DNA from: Deltaproteobacteria bacterium
GTDB taxonomy: Bacteria > Desulfobacterota > Syntrophia > Syntrophales > UBA2210
DNA: 39,825 bases
Assembly (NCBI GenBank): GCA_016930775.1
Contig: JAFGGB010000102.1
Span: 1 to 39,825 of the forward strand
Direction: 5' to 3'
Shown: one piece after another, positions 7,701-16,250 of the stretch
How positions within the stretch are numbered: the stretch's first letter is position 1
How the letters are laid out: each line of letters begins with the position of its first letter
Made by a program: the position numbers and the translations under genes
The notes under the pieces: model-generated
Told to the model about the DNA's origin: nothing
What the model saw: only the letters and a program-made list of their open reading frames with translations
The model's database searches: none

Positions 7701-9033
7701 CTTGTTGGAAGAAAAACTCCGAACTGACGCTCGCATGATTTTCGATGAAGGACTGAGGGCTGCCGATCCCGGCGTTGCGGTCAGACGATTCGTCCGCCTG
7801 GCGCCAAACGGAGATATCACAGCAGGAAGCAGTCAATACAGAATTCAGGACATTGGAAGAATTTTCATTGTGGGCGCAGGAAAAGCTGCGGCGCCCATGA
7901 CCAAGGCATTGGAAGAGCTTTTAGGCGACGCTCTTACGGGGGGAGTAGTGACAACAAAGTACGGTCACGGAATGCCTCTCGATCGTGTCAGGCTTCGCGA
8001 GGCGGGTCACCCCGTGCCGGACGAAGAGGGACTCAAGGGCGCCAGGGAAATAATGGATCTGCTGTCCGAGGCTCGCGAAGGGGATCTAATCTTTTGTCTG
8101 GTTTCGGGAGGAGGTTCTGCGCTTATGCCCATGCCTGTTGAGGGCATTACCTTGAAAGACAAGCAGAGCGCCACTGGAGCGCTTCTGGCATGCGGCGCGA
8201 CTATTCACGAGATCAACGCTATTCGAAAGCACATATCGGCCGTAAAAGGAGGCAAACTCGCCCGGGCCGCGCACCCGGCGAAACTTATTTCCCTCATCCT
8301 TTCGGATGTTGTGGGCGACGATCTTGATGTCATAGCCTCCGGCCCCACCGTTCCAGACAGGAGTACCTTTGCCGATTGCATCGAAATCCTTGCCAAGTAT
8401 GCTATCCTGGATGTCGTCCCGCCGTCCGTCCGATCATATCTGGAAGCCGGAGTACGCGGCGAAAGCCCGGAGACGGTCAAAGCAGGAGATAAGGTTTTCG
8501 ATCATGAAGAACACTTCATAATCGGCAGCGCAAGCATATCGCTTGCCGCAGCGAAACAAAAGGCCGAATCATTAGGATATCATGCCGCTATCCTCTCGTC
8601 CTGTATCGAGGGGGAAACACGCGAGGTAGCCAAAGCGCTGGCCGCCATGGCAAAGGAGGAACTGTTGTCGTCTAACCCGCTGCAAAGGCCTGCCTGTCTC
8701 ATCTCTGGAGGAGAAACGACAGTTACTATTACAGGCAGCGGCCTCGGGGGTAGAAATATGGAGTTCGTTCTTTCCGCAGCGATGGAACTGAGCGGCTGGA
8801 GTCCTGTCTGCATGCTGAGCGGAGGTACCGATGGCACCGACGGCCCAACAGATGCCGCAGGCGCCGTGGCCGACGGCAGAACAATCTCCAGGGCCATGGA
8901 AAAGGGGTTGCGGGCCCCCGATTTCCTAAAAGGGAACGATTCCTATCATTTTTTTGAAAGTCTCGGCGATCTCCTTATAACGGGGCCTACGATGACGAAC
9001 GTGATGGATCTTCGGATTATCCTGGCGGGTTGA
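7687..9033 (+). CDS. Glycerate 2-kinase (GckA/TtuD, MOFRL family)
   Basis: A 448-residue enzyme expected to phosphorylate D-glycerate to 2-phosphoglycerate with ATP in the cytoplasm. Features: IFIVGAGKAAAPM near residue 60, the LVSGGGSALMPMP glycine-rich block near 140, NAIRKHISAVKGGKLA near 180, LILSDVVGDDLDVIASGPTVPD near 210, and the C-terminal MOFRL domain with CLISGGETTVTI and MLSGGTDGTDGPTDAAGA. Length matches the family. A very strong site AAAGGAGGAAGTCT precedes ATGATG. It is coupled to the MoaE-like gene and ends 4 bp from the convergent GpgS-like gene. The context suggests recycling glycerate from glucosylglycerate, although serine or C1 metabolism is equally possible. Confidence 0.92.
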   Translation: MMNADLLEEKLRTDARMIFDEGLRAADPGVAVRRFVRLAPNGDITAGSSQYRIQDIGRIFIVGAGKAAAPMTKALEELLGDALTGGVVTTKYGHGMPLDRVRLREAGHPVPDEEGLKGAREIMDLLSEAREGDLIFCLVSGGGSALMPMPVEGITLKDKQSATGALLACGATIHEINAIRKHISAVKGGKLARAAHPAKLISLILSDVVGDDLDVIASGPTVPDRSTFADCIEILAKYAILDVVPPSVRSYLEAGVRGESPETVKAGDKVFDHEEHFIIGSASISLAAAKQKAESLGYHAAILSSCIEGETREVAKALAAMAKEELLSSNPLQRPACLISGGETTVTITGSGLGGRNMEFVLSAAMELSGWSPVCMLSGGTDGTDGPTDAAGAVADGRTISRAMEKGLRAPDFLKGNDSYHFFESLGDLLITGPTMTNVMDLRIILAG

Positions 9034-9037
9034 GGTC

Positions 9038-10408
9038 TCAGACCTTTCGGAACCGCACCATCTCCCGGTCCGTTACCTCTTTGATCTCGTTAAGGATCTT
9101 GGGGAGCTTCATGATAATTCGATCCCACGACACGGTCTGGGGAATTTCGAAAAGCTGGCTTTGATTTTCCTTCTGGTACGCGAGAAGATCATCGGTTAAT
9201 CCCGTGTTAAGGTATTTATGGAACCGTTTATCGCTCACGAGGACTCTCAGCAGACGGTCATACAGGCTGAACGGCGAAATGAGATAATCGCCTGCACTGA
9301 GAATGGCGTTCTTGAAGACATTGTGCACGACAGCCTCCTCGGCATTACGGTCGTAGAGCAGTTCGCTGAAGGAAGCGTTATCGGCGTATTTTTTTATCAG
9401 TTCATCGGCCACATTCAGATACGTAGCTGTGATATCGTGAGTAAAATAATCTGTAATTTCCAAACCTTCTTCGACCATCAAGGTGGCAAGGATCGTCGTA
9501 ACGATATCGATTGCCATTTTATTGAGACCCTTGTCCGGTTCATCCGCCGAAACCGCCTGGTGTTTGTGGTCAAAAGAAAGCCGCGAAAACTGAACTTGCG
9601 CAATGTTGTTCGCTTTTCGGTACACTTCAATGAGTGTGAAAATCTCAACGCCCCAGTTGGTGGCGAAATGCATCCGTTTCAAAAGGCTTGTGTCGAAGAC
9701 AACCTCTCCTGATAGTTGGTAATTGAAGGCAAGCAGGAAATCTACGAGTCTTAAAAATTTATCCTCGCCTGTCTCGGAAAATTTTCGTTTGAGGGCCAAG
9801 AGCAGAGGGTCGAGCAACAATCGCTTCACCCGGCCGAACATGCGACCTTCGGCGACGCGGGCGTAAAAAGCTTTTGAGAACTCGTAATCAAGGGCCAGAA
9901 CGGGATAGAATAAACGGTCCAATTGCCGACGGTGAAAAGTCCTGATATCGGCGTCGAGTACGCCGATGCATTGGGCGCCCACGGATTGAGCAACGCCAAA
10001 GGACATAAACATATTTCGACCCTTGCCAGGCCTGTCGTTTTGAAATCCTGCCTCGCCGAGGCGCGTATAAAGATGACTGAAGCCCTCGCCGTTGTTATGC
10101 TGGATTATGTAGTTCTTTATGCCGCACCCCTTTACGAGGCGTGCTAGTTCAAGGGCCTCCTCGTCCGTTGCTGCATCGAGACCGAAAATTATCCGCGAAA
10201 GATAGGTGACTTTTGAAAGCTGCTTCAAAATATTAACAAAAACAGGCAGGTTTTCCTCTGTGGTGAATTCAGTGGCCAGTGTAGGAATTACCAAAACAGG
10301 ACGCTTGCGACGAAGGTTCGTTCGAAGCTTCGGGCTCAAATCCTCTATTTTTCGACCGAGGATGTAGAATGTTGTTATCTTTGCATGTTTTTGTGAAAAA
10401 TTGAACAT
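9038..10408 (-). CDS. GpgS-like glucosyl-3-phosphoglycerate synthase (GT81-type glycosyltransferase)
   Basis: A 456-residue GT-A fold glycosyltransferase. Motifs: PTLATEFTTEENLP near residue 42, FGLDAATDEEA near 75, the GKGRNMFMSFG nucleotide-sugar/phosphoglycerate region at about 128-138, and the metal-binding DAD at 152-154 (GVLDADIRTF). The acceptor/cap region contains GEVVFDTSLL and NWGVEIFTLIEVYR. GpgS makes glucosyl-3-phosphoglycerate from NDP-glucose and 3-phosphoglycerate, the first step to glucosylglycerate. This protein is clearly longer than mycobacterial GpgS (about 320), with an extra C-terminal helical region. A strong AAAGGAGG site precedes the ATG. It lies 80 bp after the phosphohexomutase gene, probably in one operon. 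No GpgP-type phosphatase is visible. A mannosylglycerate-type product is an alternative. Confidence 0.8.
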   Translation of the reverse strand: MFNFSQKHAKITTFYILGRKIEDLSPKLRTNLRRKRPVLVIPTLATEFTTEENLPVFVNILKQLSKVTYLSRIIFGLDAATDEEALELARLVKGCGIKNYIIQHNNGEGFSHLYTRLGEAGFQNDRPGKGRNMFMSFGVAQSVGAQCIGVLDADIRTFHRRQLDRLFYPVLALDYEFSKAFYARVAEGRMFGRVKRLLLDPLLLALKRKFSETGEDKFLRLVDFLLAFNYQLSGEVVFDTSLLKRMHFATNWGVEIFTLIEVYRKANNIAQVQFSRLSFDHKHQAVSADEPDKGLNKMAIDIVTTILATLMVEEGLEITDYFTHDITATYLNVADELIKKYADNASFSELLYDRNAEEAVVHNVFKNAILSAGDYLISPFSLYDRLLRVLVSDKRFHKYLNTGLTDDLLAYQKENQSQLFEIPQTVSWDRIIMKLPKILNEIKEVTDREMVRFRKV

Positions 10409-10488
10409 CGCCGCTATCCTCCTTTGCTTCTGGACAGAAAGTTCTCGTTAGTGCCGGAATTTTAAGACAAGTTACGGTAATGGAAGAT

Positions 10489-11832
10489 TTACAATATTGC
10501 CTTGAGGGCTCCCTCGACCTCGTTACGGATAAGCCCAAGATTATGCATGTCCGAAGCCTCAAAACGCAATACCAAGACAGGTTGGGTGTTCGAAGCGCGG
10601 ACAAGGCCCCAGCCTTTGGTGAATTGAATTCTGACTCCGTCTATATCTATAATGGGATACTTTTCTCTGAAATGATCAGTCATTTTTTTTACAACACTGA
10701 ATTTTACGGAATCAGGACAGTCGATCCTGATTTCGGGTGTACTGAAAGTTTCAGGCAGATCGCTCAACAGGTCGCTGATGCTGCAATTTTCTCTAGAGAG
10801 AATCTCCAGGAGCCTCAAGGCGGCATAAATCGCATCGTCATAACCGAAATAACGGTCGGCAAAAAAGATGTGTCCGCTCATTTCACCGGCCAGAAAGGCT
10901 TTTTCCTCCTTCATCTTTCCCTTGATCAGAGAATGGCCGGCTTTCCACATGATGGGACGGCCGCCGTGACGCGCGATATCATCATAGAGTCTTTGTGAGC
11001 ACTTCACTTCGCCGATAATCGTCGCATTTTTATTCAACGCCAGTATTGCTCTTGAAAAGAGAATGAGCAGTTCATCGCCCCAGAGAATCCGGCCCTTGTC
11101 TGTCACAATGCCTAATCGGTCTGCATCTCCATCAAAAGCAACGCCGACGTCTACCGTGTTCTCTCTCATAAGAGATATGAGATCTTCAAGATTTGCCGGG
11201 ACCGTTGGATCAGGAAAATGGTTTGGGAAATGACCGTCCATCTCGCAATAGAGGGGTATGACGGTGCAACCGCAACGTTCAAAGAGCGGAACAGCAACGG
11301 CGCCTCCAACACCATTGCCGCCGTCGACAGCTACGGTTAAGCCATGCCGAACTGTTACGTTGTTTAAGAGATATTCCTGGTAGTCGGAGGTCACTGAGTA
11401 TTGCGAGCAGTCGCCCTCGCCGGCGGCATAGCATCCCGATTCCACAATGTGATGGAGTTCTTTAATGTCGCTTCCATAAATAGTATCCGGGCCGATGCAT
11501 ATTTTGAATCCATTGAAATCAGGAGGATTATGGCTTCCCGTCACCATAACGCCGCCGCCCGCCTTAAGGCGCCGTATAGAAAAGTAAAGGACGGGAGTGG
11601 GACAAACGCCGACGTCAATCACATTGATGCCTGAAGACCGTAGGCCATCGATGATAGCTTCTGCGTATTCCGATGAAGAGAGGCGGCAGTCTCGTCCCAC
11701 TGTCATCATTTCCACGCCGCGCATACTTCCGAAGGTTCCGATTGCTTTGCCGAGTTTCGTGACAATGGAGGAATCAAGGTCCTTGCCAACAAGACCTCGA
11801 ACATCATATTCGCGAAAGATTTCCCTATTCAT
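10489..11832 (-). CDS. Phosphomannomutase/phosphoglucomutase (alpha-D-phosphohexomutase)
   Basis: A 447-residue enzyme interconverting hexose 6- and 1-phosphates. It shows all four family signatures: the N-terminal IFREYDVRGLVG, the phosphoserine loop VTGSHNPPDFNG (Ser100), the Mg-binding DGDADR (234-239), the sugar-binding GEMSGHIFF near 318, and a C-terminal phosphate-binding RASNTQPVLVLRFEA. Length equals the AlgC/ManB class. It is the first gene of a minus-strand pair with the GpgS-like gene, which supports supplying glucose 1-phosphate for NDP-glucose. The dual specificity is known for the family and not shown here. Confidence 0.93.
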   Translation of the reverse strand: MNREIFREYDVRGLVGKDLDSSIVTKLGKAIGTFGSMRGVEMMTVGRDCRLSSSEYAEAIIDGLRSSGINVIDVGVCPTPVLYFSIRRLKAGGGVMVTGSHNPPDFNGFKICIGPDTIYGSDIKELHHIVESGCYAAGEGDCSQYSVTSDYQEYLLNNVTVRHGLTVAVDGGNGVGGAVAVPLFERCGCTVIPLYCEMDGHFPNHFPDPTVPANLEDLISLMRENTVDVGVAFDGDADRLGIVTDKGRILWGDELLILFSRAILALNKNATIIGEVKCSQRLYDDIARHGGRPIMWKAGHSLIKGKMKEEKAFLAGEMSGHIFFADRYFGYDDAIYAALRLLEILSRENCSISDLLSDLPETFSTPEIRIDCPDSVKFSVVKKMTDHFREKYPIIDIDGVRIQFTKGWGLVRASNTQPVLVLRFEASDMHNLGLIRNEVEGALKAIL

Positions 11833-11865
11833 TCCCTTCCTGTTCCTAGAGAGATATTACGGCAT

Positions 11866-11894
11866 CCTATAGCACAACTTGCACTGTTAGACAA
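11866..11894 (-). promoter_or_regulatory. Candidate promoter of the phosphohexomutase-GpgS pair
   Basis: On the minus strand, TTGTCT (11894-11889) and TATAGG (11871-11866) are spaced by 17 bp. The predicted start is about 25-30 nt before the ATG at 11832. Each box matches the consensus at 4 of 6 positions. Confidence 0.45.
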
Positions 11895-11934
11895 GGAAGG
11901 GTGGCAACTATCTCATTGGAAAGATTTTATAATA

Positions 11935-11963
11935 TTGACAGATCAAGGGGGGCGTGATATTTT
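11935..11963 (+). promoter_or_regulatory. Sigma-70 promoter of hflKC
   Basis: A perfect TTGACA (11935-11940), a 17-bp spacer and TATTTT (11958-11963) with an upstream TG (extended -10). The predicted start lies about 30 nt before the ATG at 12001. This argues against the upstream TTG start used in the ORF track, which overlaps the -35 box. Confidence 0.7.
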
Positions 11964-12000
11964 TCAAACCCCAATGACACAAAAGAAAAGCGAGGTGTAT

Positions 12001-13068
12001 ATGACATGGAAAGGAAGCGGCGGAGATCCTTGGAGCGCGGATCGCCCGCCTGACTTTAAAGAGGCATTCGACAAGATTAGAAAATCCTTCAAGATACCAT
12101 CCTCTTTTTCTTTTTCCCCACGAGGCGGGCTTATACCCTTTATTGTCATTGCGGCAGTGGTCGTGTGGCTTGCTTCAGGAATTTACTTTGTAGCGCCGGA
12201 CGAGTTGGGAGTTATTAAACGCTTTGGAAAAGCGGTAAGGGTGACCGAAGCTGGTCCCCACTATCATTTGCCGACGCCCATCGAAACTGTTTTAAAACCG
12301 AAGGTTACTCAAGTCAGGAGAGTTGAGGTTGGCTTTCGTACACTGGGCGACCGCCAGATAGGACCCAATAAAGTCATCCCAAGCGAAAGTCTTATGCTCA
12401 CGAAGTCTGAAAACATCATTAATCTATCCTTCATCGTTCAGTATAAAATAAACGATGCAATGAAATATCTCTTCAACGTCAAGGATCAGGAGAAAACCAT
12501 CAAAGATGCCGCTGAAGCGGCAATGCGTGAAACGGTTGGAGAAAACGAGATCGACGATACATTGACAACGGGGAAATTTAAGGTCCAGCAGGACACGAAG
12601 GACCGTCTTCAGTCCATACTGGACGGGTATCAATCAGGCATTTTCATCGTTGCCGTACAGCTTCAGGACGTTCATCCGCCCGATCAGGTTATGACGGCCT
12701 TCAAGGACGTGGCCAGCGCCAAGGAAGATAAATCCCGAATGATTAACGAAGCCTATGGATACAGTAACGAAATTATACCCAAAGCTAAAGGCATGGCAGC
12801 CAAGATCCTGAATGAAGCTCTGGCCTACCGGGAAGCAAAGATTATTAGAGCGCAGGGCGATGCAAGCAGATTCAATCAAATCCTTGCCGAGTATAGCCGG
12901 GCCAAGGACATTACCAAGAAGCGTTTGTATATAGAAACGATGGAAGAGGTTCTTCCTTCAGCCACCAAAATTATTATCGACGAACGTGCCGGCCGCAACA
13001 TTCTCCCTTATTTACCGCTTGGAGAAAGAACGCCGGAAATCCGCACGAAGGAAGAAACCAAGCGCTAA
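12001..13068 (+). CDS. hflK: HflK, SPFH-domain membrane protease modulator
   Basis: 355 residues from ATG 12001, which has GAGG 5 nt upstream. HflK and HflC form a membrane complex that surrounds and modulates the FtsH protease. The protein has an N-terminal glycine/proline-rich cytoplasmic stretch, one transmembrane helix (LIPFIVIAAVVVWLASGIYFV, about residues 41-61), then the SPFH/band-7 domain starting APDELGVIKRFGKAVR, and a coiled-coil region rich in A, E and K ending near RAGRNILPYLPL. The ORF track start (TTG 11935) would add 22 residues that overlap the promoter. It is followed after 11 bp by hflC, as is standard. Confidence 0.95.
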   Translation: MTWKGSGGDPWSADRPPDFKEAFDKIRKSFKIPSSFSFSPRGGLIPFIVIAAVVVWLASGIYFVAPDELGVIKRFGKAVRVTEAGPHYHLPTPIETVLKPKVTQVRRVEVGFRTLGDRQIGPNKVIPSESLMLTKSENIINLSFIVQYKINDAMKYLFNVKDQEKTIKDAAEAAMRETVGENEIDDTLTTGKFKVQQDTKDRLQSILDGYQSGIFIVAVQLQDVHPPDQVMTAFKDVASAKEDKSRMINEAYGYSNEIIPKAKGMAAKILNEALAYREAKIIRAQGDASRFNQILAEYSRAKDITKKRLYIETMEEVLPSATKIIIDERAGRNILPYLPLGERTPEIRTKEETKR

Positions 13069-13079
13069 GGAGGTTAGCC

Positions 13080-13922
13080 ATGAAGAGTAAAATTAGCATT
13101 GTAATCCTGGTTCTCGTCATAGCGGCGGCTTCCTTTTCCATTTTTATCGTCGATCAGACGGAACAGGCCATTTTGATTCAATTAGGTAAACCCTTGGCAG
13201 GAATAACTGTGCCGGGGATCCACTTCAAGATACCATTCATACAGGAGGTAGTGTACTTCGAGAAGAGAATCCTCGATTATGATGCACAACCCACTGAAGT
13301 TCTCACACGGGACAAAAAGAATCTCGTTGTCGATAACTATGCCAAGTGGAAGATTACGGATCCATTGACATATTATAAAAATGTGAGAAATCAAATAGGC
13401 GCCAACGCACGGCTTGACGACATAATTTATGCGCAACTGAGGGTGGAATTGGGACAACACGACCTGACGGACGTAGTTTCAAAAACGAGAAGTCAAATCA
13501 TGGCAAGGGTTACGGAGGAAGTAACCAAGCGTGCCAAGGGATTCGGCATAGAGATTATAGACGTTCGAATCAAACGCGCCGATCTTCCTGAACAAAATGA
13601 AAAACACGTCTTCGATCGGATGAAGGCTGAAAGGGAACGCCAGGCGAAGCAGTATCGCTCCGAAGGCGCCGAAGAATCGCAAAAGATAATGACAAAGTCG
13701 GATATGGAAAGAGAAATTATCCTTGCTAAAGCTTACCGCGAGGCTGAGGAAACAAAGGGTACGGGAGATGCCGAATCGGTAAAGATATACGCCGATGCTT
13801 ACAGGAAGGATTCTGATTTTTTTGAATACTTGCGGAATCTGGAAGCTTACAAAAAGGCATTTAAAGATAAAACGACCTTTGTCGTGTCGCCAGATCTTAA
13901 ATTTTTGAAGGATCTGAAATAA
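13080..13922 (+). CDS. hflC: HflC, SPFH-domain membrane protease modulator
   Basis: 280 residues with an N-terminal membrane helix (ISIVILVLVIAAASFSIFIV) and an SPFH domain with the typical DQTEQAILIQLGKP and PGIHFKIPFIQEV. The HflC segment EIIDVRIKRADLPEQNEKHVFDRMKAERERQAKQYRSEG precedes a coiled coil, and the FFEYLRNLEAYKKAF block near the end is diagnostic of HflC. AAGGAGG precedes the ATG. It is the partner of HflK in the FtsH-regulating complex. The stop codon lies only 16 nt before a strong new promoter. Confidence 0.95.
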   Translation: MKSKISIVILVLVIAAASFSIFIVDQTEQAILIQLGKPLAGITVPGIHFKIPFIQEVVYFEKRILDYDAQPTEVLTRDKKNLVVDNYAKWKITDPLTYYKNVRNQIGANARLDDIIYAQLRVELGQHDLTDVVSKTRSQIMARVTEEVTKRAKGFGIEIIDVRIKRADLPEQNEKHVFDRMKAERERQAKQYRSEGAEESQKIMTKSDMEREIILAKAYREAEETKGTGDAESVKIYADAYRKDSDFFEYLRNLEAYKKAFKDKTTFVVSPDLKFLKDLK

Positions 13923-13937
13923 AGAGTGAAAAAATTG

Positions 13938-13967
13938 TTGACAATGTAAAACAATATCCGATATATA
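13938..13967 (+). promoter_or_regulatory. Strong sigma-70 promoter after hflC
   Basis: A perfect TTGACA (13938-13943), an 18-bp spacer and TATATA (13962-13967); with a 17-bp spacer the -10 reads ATATAT. It stands in non-coding DNA and points toward a hairpin and terminator, so it probably drives the small RNA or leader described next. Confidence 0.7.
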
Positions 13968-13973
13968 GTTAGA

Positions 13974-14138
13974 CACTATCATGGAAGGTTCATGAGATCG
14001 GCAATGTGCGGCAATAAGGCGACCGGATTTTTTAGCTTTTTCTTTTATTTTGAAGAGGTCTGCCTGCCGAGCTCATGACCCGTTGAAACAGTCGGAATGA
14101 GAGCCGTGGGCGGACCGAGAAGCCCACGGCTCTTTTTG
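13974..14138 (+). ncRNA. Candidate small RNA or structured leader (about 165 nt), unassigned
   Basis: There is no ORF between hflC and the transporter operon, but a near-consensus promoter, a long stem and a strong terminator follow each other. The stem pairs 13987-14003 (GGTTCATGAGATCGGCA) with 14065-14080 (TGCCGAGCTCATGACC): 15 pairs, with one bulged T and one A-G mismatch. An inner helix pairs GGCGACC (14018-14024) with GGTCTGCC (14057-14064), leaving a U-rich loop of about 32 nt. The RNA would end at the terminator at 14101-14138. It does not match any riboswitch, SRP, 6S or tmRNA pattern I can recognise. Because the next gene starts 60 bp after the terminator and shows no promoter of its own, an attenuator for that operon is the alternative. 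Confidence 0.55.
14101..14138 (+). terminator. Strong intrinsic terminator
   Basis: A perfect 11-bp stem, GAGCCGTGGGC (14101-14111) and GCCCACGGCTC (14122-14132), with a 10-nt loop, followed by TTTTTGTTT. Confidence 0.93.
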
Positions 14139-14198
14139 TTTCAAGAGCAAGGGTATCGCAACCGGATCCGTCCCACAGACTAATTGGAGGAGGTACAC

Positions 14199-15401
14199 AT
14201 GAAGCGTAGTTTGATGTATTTATGTGTCATGGTGGGCTGTATCGCAGGTCTTGCGGCGACAGCATCGGCAAAAACGGTAAAAATCGGGGCTGCCATGAAT
14301 CTTACAGGACCAGCCTCGACCTGGGGGCAGTACCATGCAAAGGGTCACCAGGACTATTTCGCTTATGTAAATGATGTTAAAGGAGGAGCGGCGGGAAACC
14401 ATTTGGAGCTTATCCTGGTGGACACCATGTACAAGGTTCCCGAGGCGGTGGCGACGGTCAGAAAATTTGCAATGAACGACAAGGTTGACATGATCGCAAC
14501 GTGGAGCGCCGGTGAAGGCATTGCTGCAAAACCGATCGTACAGCGATACAAGATACCGACGATTAACTATTCCACCAGCTGGGAAATTCTCCAGACGCCC
14601 TTAGATTACATGTATCTGCCCTTTGGCAGTTACGAACTGGATTGCTATGCCGTTCTTGAGTATATAAAGAGCATTCACGAGGGTGAGGCGCCGCCCAAGG
14701 TTGGACTCCTCACGTATAACAACGCTTACGGCCGATCAATCCACAAGCCGACTCAGGAGTACGCGCAAAAAAATAAAATTGAAATTGTCGGCATAGAAGA
14801 ATTCCCGGCAAAAACAGTTGACTTGACAACGGAACTCCTGAGACTCAGAAAGGCTGGAGCGGATTATGTGTTCATGCAGATGCTTCCCTCGGCGATAATT
14901 ACGGCCATGAAGTGTGCTGATCGCATTAAATACGAACCCAAATTTTTCGGAACCTGGACATCAACCGATCCTTCCTTTTTCGAGATGGGGAAGGGCATTA
15001 TTCGCGATCGTCTGAGGATACAGTTTCCCGGCTGTCTGCCGGTGGATGATGTGGAAGGAATGAAGCTGCTCAAGGAGCTGTGGCAACGTTATCAGACAGT
15101 CAAAGGGTTCGATGCCTCCTATTGGGAAGGAGTAGCCGTGGCGATGATAATGGAACGTTCAATAATCAGAGCTTCGGAGAAGTACGGTGCTGTGACATCT
15201 GAAACCATTAACAAAGCTATGGAATCATTTCAAAACGAGGATTTTGGAGGACTCATTCCGGCTGTCAGCTTCTCTCCGGATAATCACCAGGGTTCTTTCA
15301 CGGCGCGGATCGTTCAGGTCTATGAGGATGGTCGTTTCATACCTTTGACGAATTTTTTTGTTCCCGGCAAGGATGAGTTGAAAGTTATCGGAAACAAATG
15401 A
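14199..15401 (+). CDS. ABC transporter substrate-binding protein (type 1, branched-chain amino acid/carboxylate class)
   Basis: A 400-residue periplasmic binding protein of the LivK class. A Sec signal peptide is clear (MKRSLMYLCVMVGCIAGLAATASA, cleavage near residue 24). The mature part starts KTVKIGAAMNLTGPAS and has the two-lobed type 1 pattern, with YNNAYGRSIH and EEFPAKTVDLTTELLRLRKAGADYVF. The track starts at TTG 14184, which is itself part of the ribosome binding site. The ATG at 14199 follows GGAGGAGGTACAC. As first gene of an operon containing two CoA-ligase-type proteins, its ligand is more likely an organic or aromatic acid than an amino acid (inference). Confidence 0.92.
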   Translation: MKRSLMYLCVMVGCIAGLAATASAKTVKIGAAMNLTGPASTWGQYHAKGHQDYFAYVNDVKGGAAGNHLELILVDTMYKVPEAVATVRKFAMNDKVDMIATWSAGEGIAAKPIVQRYKIPTINYSTSWEILQTPLDYMYLPFGSYELDCYAVLEYIKSIHEGEAPPKVGLLTYNNAYGRSIHKPTQEYAQKNKIEIVGIEEFPAKTVDLTTELLRLRKAGADYVFMQMLPSAIITAMKCADRIKYEPKFFGTWTSTDPSFFEMGKGIIRDRLRIQFPGCLPVDDVEGMKLLKELWQRYQTVKGFDASYWEGVAVAMIMERSIIRASEKYGAVTSETINKAMESFQNEDFGGLIPAVSFSPDNHQGSFTARIVQVYEDGRFIPLTNFFVPGKDELKVIGNK

Positions 15402-16222
15402 AGGCATTTCGAGGACAGCCCAGCATTTTCGCCGAACGAGGCGAAAACAGCCAAGCCGATTTGACCGTGAAAGATCTGACGCTTCGATTCGGTGGCGTCG
15501 TAGCCCTCCGCAATGTCAGCATTGAAGTGCGGACGGGAGAACTGTTGGCGCTCATCGGACCAAACGGCGCCGGCAAGACTAGCCTCCTGAACTGTCTCAC
15601 AGGCTATTACCAGCCGCAGGAGGGTGCAATCTTCTTTAATGGCGAGGACATTACAACCTTGCCGACCCACGAACTGGTGGGCAGAGGTATCGGCAGAACT
15701 TTTCAAAACATAGAACTATTCCCGGGCATGTCGGTCCTCTCCAACATGCTTATGGCCCGGCATGTCCATAGCAATTACGGTCTTCCTGCGGCATTGTTTT
15801 TCTCGGGGGCCGTTCGGCGGGAAGAAGTGCGGCATCGTCGCATAGTCGAAGAAATCATGGACTTCCTGGAGATGCAGGGCATACGAAAAAAAGCAGTTGG
15901 TTCTTTGCCTTACGGGCTCAGAAAACGCGTAGAACTAGGGAGGGCGCTGGCGCTGGAGCCCAAACTTCTCGTGCTGGACGAGCCTTTTGCCGGCATGAAC
16001 CTTGAAGAAAAAGAGGATATGGTGCGCTTCCTCATGGAACTTCATGCCGCCTGGGGACAAACCATGATCCTCGTAGAACATGATATGTCCATAGTAATGA
16101 GCCTTTCAACACAGGTCGTCGTTCTTAATTTTGGGGAGAAGCTTGCCGAAGGAACGCCCGAGGAGGTTCAGAACAATCACGCTGTTGTTACGGCCTACCT
16201 GGGAACGGACATGATTATCTAA
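15398..16222 (+). CDS. livG: LivG-type ABC transporter ATP-binding protein
   Basis: A 274-residue ATPase of the LivG subgroup. Walker A GPNGAGKT near residue 59, Q-loop GRTFQNIELF, signature LPYGLRKRVELGRALA in which the usual LSGGQ is replaced by LPYGL as often in LivG, Walker B LLVLDEPFAGM, and the H-loop LVEHDMS. The C-terminal LivG end (EGTPEEVQNNHAVVTAYLG) is present. The start overlaps the stop of the binding-protein gene by 4 bp (ATGA). It carries about 20 extra N-terminal residues before the first beta strand. It would pair with LivF to power LivHM. Confidence 0.93.
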   Translation: MKAFRGQPSIFAERGENSQADLTVKDLTLRFGGVVALRNVSIEVRTGELLALIGPNGAGKTSLLNCLTGYYQPQEGAIFFNGEDITTLPTHELVGRGIGRTFQNIELFPGMSVLSNMLMARHVHSNYGLPAALFFSGAVRREEVRHRRIVEEIMDFLEMQGIRKKAVGSLPYGLRKRVELGRALALEPKLLVLDEPFAGMNLEEKEDMVRFLMELHAAWGQTMILVEHDMSIVMSLSTQVVVLNFGEKLAEGTPEEVQNNHAVVTAYLGTDMII

Positions 16223-16250
16223 GAACTGTTGAGCGAGGCGTCTGATTTCA

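Noticed and set aside
11935-12000. Extra 22 N-terminal residues of HflK in the ORF track
   Set aside because: The TTG start coincides with the -35 box of the likely hflK promoter and lacks a ribosome binding site.
13974-14138. 6S RNA, SRP RNA or riboswitch for the post-hflC element
   Set aside because: The CCGAGAAGCC string also seen in E. coli 6S falls in the terminator loop and arm. The 5' and 3' ends do not pair, and no SRP loop or riboswitch core is present.
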